Shown here: in pieces, positions 11,150 to 22,100 of the stretch
How the letters are laid out: each line of letters begins with the position of its first letter
Position numbering within the stretch: the stretch's first letter is position 1
Assembly (NCBI GenBank): GCA_016801885.1
Contig: CM028890.1
Location: 9,540,001 to 9,604,000 of the forward strand
Direction: 5' to 3'
Origin: Toxotes chatareus
Lineage: Eukaryota; Chordata; Actinopteri; Toxotidae
Length of the DNA: 64,000 nucleotides
Made by a program: the position numbers and the translations under genes
The notes under the pieces: generated by a model
What the model was told of the DNA's origin: nothing
What the model saw: only the letters and a program-made list of their open reading frames with translations
Databases searched by the model: none

Positions 11150-14100
11150 GTAAGCACAGGGTACCCTTTTTCCACAGCTGTGGGAAACGCTCAGATGTTC
11201 TGTAGGATCTAGATAACACATTTACCTGGGAAAGTGAGTGTGTGACTACATGAATCATTGACTGTAGGGGTCCAAAAGCGAAAGATATTTAGGTTGCTAT
11301 CATGTAAGACCAAGAAAAACAGTAAATTTGAGAACCTGAATTCAGACGGTGTTCAGCATTTTTACTATAAAATGACTTCAAAGGTTAGTTGATTATAAAA
11401 AACAGTTGCTAATTAATATTCTCATTTGATAAAACAATTTTTTTTCCAAAGGGCCATTTGGTGTGAACCATGGAGTTGAACTCCATAAGGACGTGGTTGA
11501 ATATGCCAGAGAGAAACTGGATGATTTCATAAAGAATAGTGACAGCTTTGATAAGTGAGTACATGTTTTGGAAAATACACTTTCTTGAGAGCTAGATAGA
11601 AACATTGATAAAAAAAGAATCTGGTAAGTAAAACTGTGACTAGAACCTGTGGTCTGAGTACATCCACTTCTTCAATAGTTTGTCATTTTGGGAATTATGT
11701 TTGCTCGCTGTTTTGCCGAGAATTAGATGAGAAGGTAGATTCCACTCTCACACTTGGCCACTAAATATAAGGCTACAGCTGAATGTGTGTTTCTCAACAT
11801 TTCAAACTTCTCCTTTAACAAGATGCGGATGCATTCAAACCACAGCATTAGTAACAGTTTTGCCAGCTTAGCTGCTTTGCACCTTAAGACTTTGCCTTGC
11901 AAATTAAATACATTTAAATCTCTGTAGTTCTACTCATCTAATTTGCATAATTATGTCACAGCTTACAAATGTGATGATGTGCCTGAAATAAAGAAAAAAA
12001 AAGTCTTCCATGGTTGTTTGATGTATTTTATTCACTGTAGTTGTTGTTATCTGTTCACAGGTTTGAGTTCTGTGAACCTGTCTTTGTGGTGGGGAACTGC
12101 CTTGAAATCTCAACAGACAGTCATCAATACGACCGCATTTATTGTGGCGCCGGAGTGCAGAAGGACCATGAAAATTACATGAAAGTACTACTCAAAATTG
12201 GCGGCATTCTGGTGATGCCTATAGAAGATCAGGTATGTTCTGCAAGCCACCAGAATAATATAGAATCAACACATGCTGACTGCTGTTCAAAATGCTAACA
12301 CATGAGGGAAAACAAGGTAAAATGGCTTTGACCTGCAAGACTGGTTATGCAACCTTCACATGCATTATTGAGCCACAACTGCCCCTGGATTTGAGCAGCT
12401 GTGTAAGGAGCACACACAATAAATGTTTTATTTAAAATGGTGGATGTGTGTGTGTGTGTGTGTGTGTGTGGACAGACTGTGTGCCATGCAAAACGGCATT
12501 CAGGATATTTTGGGATGTTGGTGGAGAAAATGGATGGCAAAAACTTTTCCCAGTAAGGAGGGTAAAGATCATGACCGGCTCATGGTCAAGGATTTTGGGC
12601 AATTTAAAGCATTTAAAGGAATAAAGGAGCTGAATTGAAGCAAAGCCTGGCTTAGATTTGATATTGTGACCCAAGGTTTTGATGTTTTATGTTGGTAATT
12701 ATTAAACCAAGGCCCGAATACAGTCTAAATTGAGTTCAGAGGGCAATGTTCTTAAAAGATATCAATCAGATATGTCATACTGAGTGTTTTAAAGAAGGTA
12801 AAAGTGGTGAGAATGAAAACAGTCTGCACTCTTAAGAATCATGGTGGGGAGAATAATTAAATATAATTTTGTTCAGGGATCTTGGTAAGATCTAAACAGC
12901 ATGAAACGGCTACAACTCATTTCCTCTCAGGCCATGCCTACACTAATGCAAACAATTTTCCAAACATATATTTCTCTTTGTTCTGGCCTTTCATCAGCGC
13001 CAAGCTGACGTTCTCCTCCTCCATCTCCACCAGAGATTTTTTTTTAAAATGGCTCTCCAGAGTGAGAGTGGACACATATGGAACATCACACTATAGCGAG
13101 TAGTGTAGTGAGTGTTACAGTGCTTAATGTAGTACTTGTATGGTGCATCAGTACATTAGTGATAGCTGTGAATGGATGAACTTTACTTCAAGGCCTCCAC
13201 AGTATCTGCTTTTATTACTGGACCTGTAGTGTGCCACATGAATGCTCCTCAAGCCATTAAACCTCCAACCACAACATTTAAACACGTACATTATTACCAT
13301 GCATGATGATTCCACAGCCTCATGTGGTGTAATGGTGTTTTGATGATTGTCATACCGTGCACTGGTAATTACTTTTTAAGGCCTGATATCTGTCATCTGC
13401 TGAGAGCCACCTCTCACGCTGCAAGCCGCTCTCACCAGCAGTTTGATGTTTTATGGGCCAAACGATTCATCAGTTGATCAATAAAATAACTGGCAGATTA
13501 ATCAATTATGAAAATTGAAAATAATCATTAGTTGAAGTGATTTTTCTGTCAACAGAGGTATTTCAATTCTGTTTATACCATCTGAGGTATTCCTTTGATA
13601 TCTCTGGCAGTACCAAGCCAGTGTTTCAAATCAATCACCAGACTAGAAATTATTTAATGATAATAGATTTTTACGAAGGAATTATAACTTGGAAGTCTTC
13701 CTATTGGATTAGTATAAACTTTCAATTTTTGACCTTTTTTTCAGAGGCGTCTGCGATTAATTCTGATACTGTCTGTATGCGCTTGTGTTTGACAGGCTTG
13801 TTTTTTATTTCTTCTGCTGGACTCAGGTCTCTTCATCTCAATGAAACTAACAGATTAGATTTTGATTGATTTCTGCATTAGTTTGATAAAGTAATGTTAT
13901 TTGTCAGGTATCAAAAAACAGATATTTCTGCCTCTCTTTATTAACACATTCTGAATGGATTTTTCCAGGTAATGTATTATATTGTAATATAAATTGATAT
14001 CAGTATAAATGTACATATATCATGAAAGAGAATTTTATCTTTATGACCCATCCCATCCATTTGTACACCTTTGGGATTGTTGCCTTTGAAAAGCCCAGCT

Positions 14101-14525
14101 ACTTCACAGTCTTTAATCCCACTGCTTAAAAAGAAAATTGAATTAATGTTTGATGCACCTATCTGATGTGACAGCATATTTGCAAATGTAAAGAACAGTA
14201 TATTTCTTCTCTAGGGGCATGTTTTTATCTTTCTCTGGTTGCACAGTGCGTATAAGTCTGCCACCCATAATGAATCTTTAGGTGTGTGTATCTCATTTAA
14301 TAAGCAAATACCGTATTTATGCAGAGATGATTGCTTCAGTGTATTGTTGGCATTGGAGAATGAGATGTAGAAACAAATCCTTATAAGAGTAAAATCTGTA
14401 TTCAGGTGACAAATTCATAAATAAACACAAGTAATGACAGGTGGAAAAATATCCACACAACTATTATGTAAATTTACCTGCATCATGTGTGCAAACATAG
14501 ACACAATAGAAATATATATTTATAA

Positions 14526-14595
<70 letters not shown>

Positions 14596-15552
14596 AACTG
14601 TGGTGGTTGAGGCCCTTCTTCCCTAATGTTATACAGTATTTTGTATTTTATAAGTGTTCAGTGTTGAGTTCAGGTTTTGTCTCTTTATGCAGCTGACCCA
14701 GATAACCAGGACTGGTCAGTGCACATGGGAGAGCAAAAACATCTTGGCGGTGTCCTTTGCCCCCTTGGTCCAGCAGAGCAGAGCTGATGGAGAGAAGCCT
14801 GATGCTGTCCAGCTGCGTAAGTTACTCCGCCTCAATAAAACAAAACAAACAAAAAAACCAACTTCGAGTCTTTGTGTTTATTATGCCTGACCTGCCTTGA
14901 AGTGTAAAGCAGGCAATCTTTTAAAATCACAGTCCATTCAAAGTGATGTGATGAGATGATTCCTAAAGCAATATTTGCTCTGACATATGAAGCTTTCCCT
15001 GCAGCTGTTTGATACAGCCAGTTATTTCCTTTCCTTGAAATACTGAGACACACTTTTCTCTTAGACGGCCTCCCTCGTTTATGCTGACCTAGTTGAAGGG
15101 TTGGTGCAGTTGTATGGATTATTCTTATTTTTGTGGTGCATTGCCCTGAAGGACTGTGTCATCTCCGTTTGTCCTCAGCCCCAGTGACTGTCCGCAGCCT
15201 TCAGGATCTCTCTCGGATCTACATACGCCGCACTCTCAGAAACCTGGCCAACGAGGACAGTCAGGGGAAGGGGATGATGCAAAGAGTTCCCCAGAAGCGC
15301 AAACGCAGGCGCTGTCGGCGGCGACGCATCAACACCTATGTTTTTGTAGGTAACCAGCTGATCCCCCAAATGGTGGAGAGTGAGGAGGAGGAGCACGCTG
15401 AAGAAGAACACAAGGAAGTGGAGGAGGAGGAGGAAAGAGACATTGGCGACATTGAAATCCTCAGGCAAGTTAACGTGTTGAGAGACCAAATAATGGCTTT
15501 ACCGCTGCCTGAGTCACTGAAAGCATATTTGCTGTATTACAGAGAGAAATGA
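10843..15552 (+). CDS. pcmtd1: pcmtd1, complete gene: PCMT domain-containing protein 1 (five coding exons, 359 aa)
   Basis: The joined coding sequence is 10843-11149, 11452-11554, 12061-12232, 14693-14816 and 15179-15552 (1080 nt, 359 aa plus stop). Every intron is GT-AG and phases agree. The start is the first ATG in a strong context (GCCATGG). The product opens MGGAVSAGEDNDD, with Gly2 suited to N-myristoylation. Motif I for S-adenosylmethionine, LNLGSGTGYLS, is at about residues 85-95, in a PCMT-like Rossmann domain (about 10-225). A C-terminal extension has a BC-box-like segment (VRSLQDLSRIYIRR, about 240-253), a basic run (275-285), an acidic run (about 302-322) and a Cul5-box-like LPLP (343-346). 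Family knowledge: PCMTD proteins bind SAM and Elongin B/C-Cul5 but have no demonstrated isoaspartate repair activity. PCMTD1 fits better than PCMTD2 (VEQAFRAIDRGDYYL, INTYVFVGNQLIPQ). The human protein is about the same length. Confidence 0.96.
11150..11451 (+). other. pcmtd1 intron 1 of the coding region
   Basis: A 302-bp GT-AG intron with an AT-rich body and a T-rich 3' end. No other feature is seen. Confidence 0.9.
11452..11554 (+). CDS. pcmtd1: pcmtd1 coding exon 2
   Basis: A pyrimidine-rich tract ending CCAAAG precedes the exon, and the donor GTGAGT follows at 11555. It encodes GPFGVNHGVELHKDVVEYAR and continues to NSDSFDK (residues 103-137). The HGVELH segment follows motif I as in the PCMT fold. 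It starts with two bases of a split codon and ends with two. Confidence 0.95.
11555..12060 (+). other. pcmtd1 intron 2
   Basis: A 506-bp GT-AG intron containing the degraded repeat at 11670-11820. Confidence 0.9.
11670..11820 (+). repeat. Degraded interspersed repeat in pcmtd1 intron 2
   Basis: TTTTGGGAATTATGTTTGC, TTGCCGAGAATTAGATGAG, ATTCCACTCTCAC and CTAAATATAAGGCTACAGC follow the order of a common teleost repeat that also appears inverted at 49680-49800. Confidence 0.55.
12061..12232 (+). CDS. pcmtd1: pcmtd1 coding exon 3
   Basis: The acceptor TTCACAG ends at 12060 and the donor GTATGT begins at 12233. The exon encodes FEFCEPVFVVGNCLEI, then YDRIYCGAGVQKDHENYM and GGILVMPIEDQ (to about residue 194). 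These are the central strands of the methyltransferase-like domain. It ends in phase 0. Confidence 0.95.
12445..12470. repeat. GT microsatellite
   Basis: About 13 TG repeats in pcmtd1 intron 3. Confidence 0.95.
13455..13540. repeat. AT-rich end of the same repeat family
   Basis: The GATCAATAAAATAACTGGCAG and GATTAATCAATTATG-like words resemble the GATTAATCGATTA end of the family. It is short and degenerate, inside pcmtd1 intron 3. Confidence 0.35.
14525..14594. repeat. Compound CA and GATA microsatellite
   Basis: About 12 CA units pass directly into about 11 GATA units, 100 bp upstream of pcmtd1 coding exon 4. Confidence 0.95.
14693..14816 (+). CDS. pcmtd1: pcmtd1 coding exon 4
   Basis: The acceptor TTATGCAG ends at 14692 and the donor GTAAGT begins at 14817. 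The exon encodes LTQITRTGQCTWESKNILAV and FAPLVQQ, the last part of the SAM-binding domain, then a variable linker. It follows the largest intron of the gene (2460 bp). Confidence 0.95.
14817..15178 (+). other. pcmtd1 intron 4
   Basis: A 362-bp GT-AG intron. Nothing else is seen. Confidence 0.9.
15179..15552 (+). CDS. pcmtd1: pcmtd1 last coding exon (SOCS-box-like C-terminus)
   Basis: The acceptor GTCCTCAG ends at 15178 and the frame runs to TGA at 15550-15552. It encodes the BC-box-like segment, the basic run KRKRRRCRRRR, the conserved INTYVFVGNQLIPQ, a Glu-rich stretch and the terminal LPLPESLKAYLLYYREK. The strongly basic and acidic runs are side by side. The basic run could be a nuclear localisation signal (inference). 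Confidence 0.95.
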
Positions 15553-18022
15553 CTTATTCCCTCGATGTCCGTTCTTAATGGGTGCAGCTCTTGCTGAAAT
15601 GCTTTCCTTTGCCCTTTTCAGTACAAATGTAGCATTATTTCCATTAAATCTTGATGACAAAACTGTAATGGAAAGAAACGTCATAGATAATATTGGATAA
15701 TAATGTTATGATTGTCATGACCTGTTAGTTTTTGTTGACATTTTCTTTTGATTTGTATATGAAAAAAAAACAAAACATTGTAAAAAGTATACTAAATGGA
15801 CATAGTTTCAGAAACCCGTTTTGAGATTCAGATTTTATCACGTCAGGACTTCTGCAGAAGTTTGCAGATTAAAAATTGTATAAAAAAAAAACAAAGTTCT
15901 TACTATATTTGTTAAAATATGATCATGCTAAGATGAAGACTTTTATTGCACCTTTTTTAGAAGCTTTAACTTGCTCTCAGTGTCTGGCGATTTATTGATG
16001 CTGAGAGGAACAAAAGACACTGAAAGGCGAATAAGGCCACATCCTCCCATGTTGAGTTTCAAGAGTAAGGCACTCTTGCATAATCATGACTAGGGCACTT
16101 ATGTCATTGCTCTTCTGGATATTTCATTTTAGGTCAACATATTTTGTACCTTCCTATTACAGTATAGCATTGAGAGACCAGATTGGTTCATAATTTTTTC
16201 TACAGGGCACCTTTTAATGTAACTTTTTCTACAGGGTGCTTACATACATACTTGTGTTTTCTCGATTTGCATATGAGTAGCTGACATCCTACTTGGTTTG
16301 ATAAGGTGTTGTATGCCCTGTCCTCTCCATGGTTTCCTTTCCATTGTTAATGCAAATAATAAATTACTTTCATTAATCATATCAGAGGTTTAAAACAATG
16401 ATGAAACTGATGACAGGTGTTAAATGGTGGTGGACATTTTCAGCTTTTTTAGACGGATCTGGTGATGGGGAGAAGTTGGTCGGTAATGAGTACATGCATG
16501 AATATACTGTATATGTCTTGGGTGTTCCTGACTTTGCTTCACATCTTATGATTGGTCACTGGAGGTGATGTCCCAGGTGATCAAGTGTGAAAATGTTTTG
16601 ACAAAAGAAATTAAAAAAAAAAAAAAAGTGCATTTAAGGATGATTAATGAATTAGATGGCCTTGAGACAAATCTCAAATTCTGTATAGTACTGCGTTTTT
16701 GTTTTTTTGTTTTTTAATACCAATGCAAAATCAGAATCGCTGAGGATTTTGAAGCCTTTTGTATTCTGGACTGTAGAAGTGTCCAGCAAAGCACCTTAAT
16801 CTGCAGTCCTCAAGTGAGAAAAAAGGTGCCATTTTTTGGCTTAATTTGTACTGTGGACTGAACTTACTGTAATGTAAATCCTCTTTAATCAAAGTACAAT
16901 TTGCTTGCAGAAGTTCCCTGATAGTGATGGCTTTTTAAGTGCCAACGTACCCCATCACATTAGGATTTCTGTGAGTTTCCTGGCACAGTAAATTTAGCCC
17001 AAACAACAACATATATTTCTACAAAAACATTCCATGGTGAAAAAAGAAAACAGCACATCACTGATAGATGTCACACTTTTGAGTCATGCTTTATCGTCAC
17101 AGACTTGGAAATTTCCTTCATCTTACTTTGAATGCATAATTTAGTATTCCAAAAGCTGAGTTGAATGTTGTTGATATTAATTCTATTCAATATAAAAGTG
17201 ATATATATGTATTGTTATCATATGATTCTGCATACATACTTTGCATTTGGTTTGTTGTAGCGCCCTCTTGCTGTACTGTATCTTGACACTGGGAACTCTG
17301 TAGATCAAAACTCCACTGCTGTCTGTTAAATAGATAAGATATATTAGTGCTATAGGTCTTCATTTTGTTCTGGTGTAATGAAAAAATATTTTTTTTGAAA
17401 ACGGGCTGATTATTCTATTAGTAGTTTTTGTGTGTGAAGAGGTAACATTTATTTTCCGTACTCTTTTCTTTTTCTTTTTGTTTTTTTTTTTTTACATTCA
17501 TCCGAAAGCTTTGCAAGTAAGCAATAATGGAATAATTTCTCATCTTATAATTACCAATAACAGCATAGTCCCATTTGATTTGCATAGTATCCATTAAAGT
17601 TCACATGAACAATTACAGGCATGCAACAGTTTATATACCATTATCGAAAATAATTGATAATTAGGAAGCACATTAAGTATTGAAAGCAGGGGACCTACAA
17701 CCTCGACTCTCAGGTCACGCCTTGCACCAAAGTTAATGGGACTGTTGTGATTTCATTTAATGTGGGCAAGATTCAACTACAGAAATGGCACCCGGTAAAG
17801 TCATAACCAATTCTGTGCTCTTATATTAAGTTAATTTGTTGAGAGCCAAAACAGTTCAGTTACTTTTTTTTATCAGAATCAGGCCTAGGTTGATTTCTCA
17901 TAGTGTGTGCAGTTCATTTTGAAAAATGTGTTGTTTTTTCCGTAAATGTTTGGCACAAAAATAAAGGTCAGAATCACATTATGCTTCTTTTGATCATTGT
18001 AACTCCTCTTTTTTGTGTCCTA
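15553..18022 (+). other. pcmtd1 3' UTR and downstream DNA
   Basis: AT-rich DNA with AATAAA at 16358 and 17960 and several A or T runs. No further gene is supported before the satellite region. Confidence 0.55.
16358..16363 (+). other. Candidate polyadenylation signal for pcmtd1
   Basis: AATAAA lies about 810 bp after the pcmtd1 stop codon. A second AATAAA is at 17960-17965. Either could end the mRNA. The sequence alone cannot decide, and no other gene is visible between 15553 and 18022. Confidence 0.35.
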
Positions 18023-18149
18023 CAAGGTCGAACTGTGATTTTAACATGTACAACAATACTTTATTTGCAATATAAAAACAATCTAATGATATACAGTCAG
18101 TAGAGTGTATTAAAGTAAGCTACATATGCTCACACATACTATGCATACT
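18023..18149 (+). repeat. Left arm of inverted repeat flanking the satellite
   Basis: This segment (AACTGTGATTTTAACATG at its start, CACATACTATGCATACT at its end) is the reverse complement of 49280-49408. Apart from indels of about 1, 6 and 9 bp I count only a handful of substitutions. It is followed by a GT microsatellite. No open reading frame or known family is recognised. Confidence 0.9.
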
Positions 18150-18177
18150 CAAACACTACGTTTATTTAAAAATACGT

Positions 18178-18203
18178 AGTGTGTGTGTGTGTGCGTGCGC
18201 GCA
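18178..18203. repeat. GT microsatellite inside left inverted-repeat flank
   Basis: A GT run ending GCGTGCGCGC lies directly before the transposon-like element at 18204. Confidence 0.9.
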
Positions 18204-19026
18204 GTGTTGGGAAGGATACTTTCAAAATGTATTCCGTTACAGAATACATGCCCAAAAAAGTAATTTGTAACGTATTCCATTACATTACTCAATCTGAGTA
18301 ACGTATTCTGAATACTTGGATTACTTCCACATTGAATTGCATTTTATAAGTGTAGGAATGCATCCATCAAATCCTGCTTATTAAACAGCCCTGTTCTGTG
18401 TGTTCTTCTGCTCTGTCTGAATGTGTTAGGTCCAAGACACCCTGAAAGTGCAATATATTATCATTTTCTGAACAAAGACTAAGGGTATGTTAACACAAAA
18501 GATGTTTTGCTTGATTGAAAAAGAGAAAAATTTACAAAATTTCCCATTGTTTCTTTATTTCCTCAGCAGAGAAAATAGAACATTAAATAACAAAAATTAT
18601 ATTCAACAATATTCTGTTTCTGTACAGAATTTACTGCTACTTATAACATTTTTTTTACACTGAGTGACTGTACGTAGGTGTTGCAAAAATCTAACTGCTG
18701 TGTAAGCTAACACATGCTAATTTTAGCTGACGTTAGCTAACATGTCATACAGGGCTAGTGAGACTCCTTCAACGGCTCTGGGGCTAGTAAATCAACAGTA
18801 AAGTTGCACATCAACTTAGAAGGTGATACTATCATTAAATAGCAAGATGACCAGTAAAACTACAGTAGACGCAAACCTCTGGCGAATTAAAAAGAAAAAA
18901 CTAACATTTTAAGATGCTTCTTCAGATTGGAGGTGGAGTCTGGACACTGAAAGGAAGATGTTTGCTGGAGAGCAGATCGGTTGCACTGCACAGTTATATT
19001 TCGTTCTCCCTGCTTCTTCAAAGTTT
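18204..19026 (+). mobile_element. Transposon-like interspersed repeat next to the array
   Basis: It begins CAGTGTTGGGAAGGATAC and continues with GTATTCCGTTACAGAATAC and TAACGTATTC motifs, a sequence type I recognise as widely dispersed in teleost genomes and likely the end of a non-autonomous DNA transposon. The family name is uncertain. Its expected opposite end is not seen before the satellite starts. Confidence 0.5.
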
Positions 19027-19177
19027 GAGGTCTTATTAAAATATGACTTTTTTGTCATATTTTGACGCCTTAGTATACTATGAGGTGTTTCATGACATTT
19101 TGAGGTCTTACTAAAATATGACTTTTTTTGGCCTATGTTGACGCCTTACTATACTATGACGTTTTTTATGAGTTTTT
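19027..19177 (+). repeat. Left-edge units with ancestral-looking sequence
   Basis: The first two units carry TTATTAAAATATGAC and TTACTAAAATATGAC where the rest of the array has only an A run joined to a T run. GAGGTC at 19027 and 19102, and GACGCC at 19064 and 19140, divide them into halves of 37, 38, 38 and 38 bp. They are the clearest view of how the unit was built. Confidence 0.85.
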
Positions 19178-22100
19178 GAGCTAAAAAATTTTTTTTTTTT
19201 GAGTTTTTTGGCGATTTTGACATTTTACTACTATACTATGACGTTTTTTATGACATTTTGAGCTAAAAATTTTTTTTTTGATTTTTTTGGCCGATTTTGA
19301 CGCCTTACTATACTATGAGCGTTTTTTATGACATTTGAGCTCAAAAAAAAATTTGACTTTTTTTTGGCCGATTTTGACGCCTTTTTACTATACTATACGT
19401 ATTTTTATGACATTTTGAGCTCAAAAAATTTTTGAGTTTTTTTGGCCGATTTTGACGTCTTTACTATACTATGAGCGTTTTTTATGACATTTTGAGCTCA
19501 AAAAATTTTTGATTTTTTTTGGCCGATTTTGACGCCTTTACTATACTATGACGTTTTTTATGACATTTTGAGCTAAAATTTTTTTTGAGTTTTTTTTGGC
19601 CGATTTTGACGCCTTACTATACTATGACGTTTTTTATGACATTTTGAGGTCAAAAAAATTTTTTTGAGCGTTTTTTTTTTGGCCGATTTTGACGCCCTTA
19701 CTATACTATGAGCGTTTTTTATGACATTTTGAGGTCAAAAATTTTTTGACTTTTTTTGGCCGATTTTGACGCCTTACTATACTATATGATTTTTTTTTAT
19801 GACATTTTGAGGTCAAAAAAATGTGAGTTTTTTGACCGATTTTCACGCGTCTTACTATACTATGATGTTTTTTATGACATTTTGAGCTCAAAAATTTTTT
19901 TTGATTTTTTTTGGCTGATTTTTGACGCTTCTTACTATACTATGACGTTTTTTATGACATTTTGAGGTCAAAAATTTTTTTGACTTTTTTTTGGCCGATT
20001 TTGACGCCTTTACTATACTATGATGTTTTTTATGACATTTTGATGTCAAAAAAATTTTGACTTTTTTTGTCCGATTTTGACGCTTTACTATACTATGACA
20101 AAAATTTTTTTTATGACATTTTGAGGTCAAAAATTTTTTTTTTGTTTTTTTGGCCGATTTTTGGCGCCTTACTATACTATGACGTTTTTATGTCATTTTG
20201 AGGTCAAAATTTTTTTTGACTTTTTTTTTGGCCCATTTTGACGCCTTTACTATACTATGATGTTTTTTTTTTATGACATTTTGAGCTCAAAAATTTTTTT
20301 GAGTTTTTTTGGCCGATTTTGACGCCTTACTATACTATGACGTTTTTTATGACATTTTGAGGTAAAATTTTTTTTTGACTTTTTTTGGCCGATTTTGACG
20401 CCTTACTATACTATAACGTTTTTTATGACATTTTGAGGTCAAAAAAAAAATTTGAGTTTTTTTGGCCGATTTTCACGTCTTACTATACTATGACGTTTTT
20501 TATGACATTTTGAGGTCAAAAATTTTTTTGACTTTTTTTTATACTATGATTTTGACGTCTTATTTGACGTCTTACTACACTATACTATGACGTTTTTTAT
20601 GACATTTTGAGGTCAAAAAATTTTTTGACTTTTTTTGGCTGATTTTGACGCCTTACTATACTATGACGTTTTTTTTTTGACATTTGGCGCTCAAAAATTT
20701 TTTTGACTTTTTTTGGCCGATTTTGACGCCTTACTATACTATGACGTTTTTTATGAGTTTTTGAGCTCAAAAAAATTTTGAGTTTCTTTGGCCGATTTTG
20801 ACGCCTTACTATACTATGACGTTTTTTATGACATTTTGAGCTCAAAAAATTTTTTTACTTTTTTTGGCCGATTTTGACGCCTTACTATACTATGACGTTT
20901 TCATGACATTTTGAGCTCAAAGAAAATTTTGAGTTTTTTTGGCCGATTTTGACGCCTTACTATACTATGACGTTTTTTATGACATTTTGAGCTCAAAAAA
21001 ATTTTTGAGTTTTTTTGGCCGATTTTGACGCCTTACTATACTATAACGTTTTTTATGACATTTTGAGGTCAAAAAATTTTTTTGAGTTTTTTTTGGCGAT
21101 TTTGACGTTTTTTATCATTTTACTATACTATGACGCCTTTTTTTATGACATTTTGAGGTCAAAAAATTTTTTGACTTTTTTTGGCCGATTTTGATTACTA
21201 TACTATGACGTTTTTTATGACATTTTGAGGTCAAAATTTTTTTATTTTTTGGCGATTTTGAGCTTTACTATACTCGTTTTTTTATGACATTTTGAGCTCA
21301 AAAAAATTTTTTTGTTTTTTTTGCCGATTTTGGCTTCTTTACTATACTATGACGTTTTTATGACATTTTGAGGTAAAATTTTTTTTTTGAGTTTTTTTGG
21401 CCGATTTTGACGCCTTACTATACTATGACGGTTTTTTATGACATTTTGAGGTCAAAAAATTTTTTGAGTTTTTTTGGCCGATTTTGACGCCTTACTATAC
21501 TATGACGTTTTTTATGACATTTTGAGCTCAAAAAAAATTTTGAGTTTTTTTGGCCGATTTTGACGCCTTACTATACTATGACGTTTTTTATGACATTTTG
21601 AGGTCAAAAATTTTTTTGAGTTTTTTTGGCGATTTTTGACATTTTTACTATACTATACTATGACGTTTTTTTATGACATTTTGAGGTAAAAATTTTTTTT
21701 GAGTTTTTTTGGCCGATTTTGACGCCTTACTATACTATGACGTTTTTTATGACATTTTGAGGTCAAAATTTTTTTTTTGACTTTTTTGGCCGATTTTGAC
21801 GCCTTACTATACTATGACGTTTTTTATGACATTTTGAGGTCAAATTTTTTTTTGACTTTTTTGGCCGATTTTGACGCCTTACTATACTATGACGTTTTTT
21901 ATGACATTTTGAGGTCAAAAATTTTTTTGAGTTTTTTTGGCCGATTTTGACGCCTTACTATACTATGACGTTTTTTATGACATTTTGAGCTCAAAATTTT
22001 TTTGACTTTTTTGGCCGATTTTGGCCTTACTATACTATGATGTTTTTTTGACATTTTGAGGTAAAAAAAATTTTTGACTTTTTTATACTATTTGACGCCT

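Larger units (their letters stand above)
12233..14692 (+). other. pcmtd1 intron 3
   Basis: A 2460-bp GT-AG intron with two microsatellites and one repeat fragment. Open frames within it show no homology that I can recognise. Confidence 0.9.

Noticed and set aside
10795..11175. 126-codon minus-strand ORF
   Set aside because: It is the antisense of pcmtd1 exon 1 and has no independent support.
19706..20845. Repetitive open frames on the minus strand with peptides such as KCHKKRHSIVRRQNRPKK, also on the plus strand as YYTMTFFYDILRSK
   Set aside because: They arise wherever neighbouring satellite units have lengths divisible by three. They start and stop with homopolymer changes, switch frames, and show no protective codon pattern. 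No promoter or splice context supports them.
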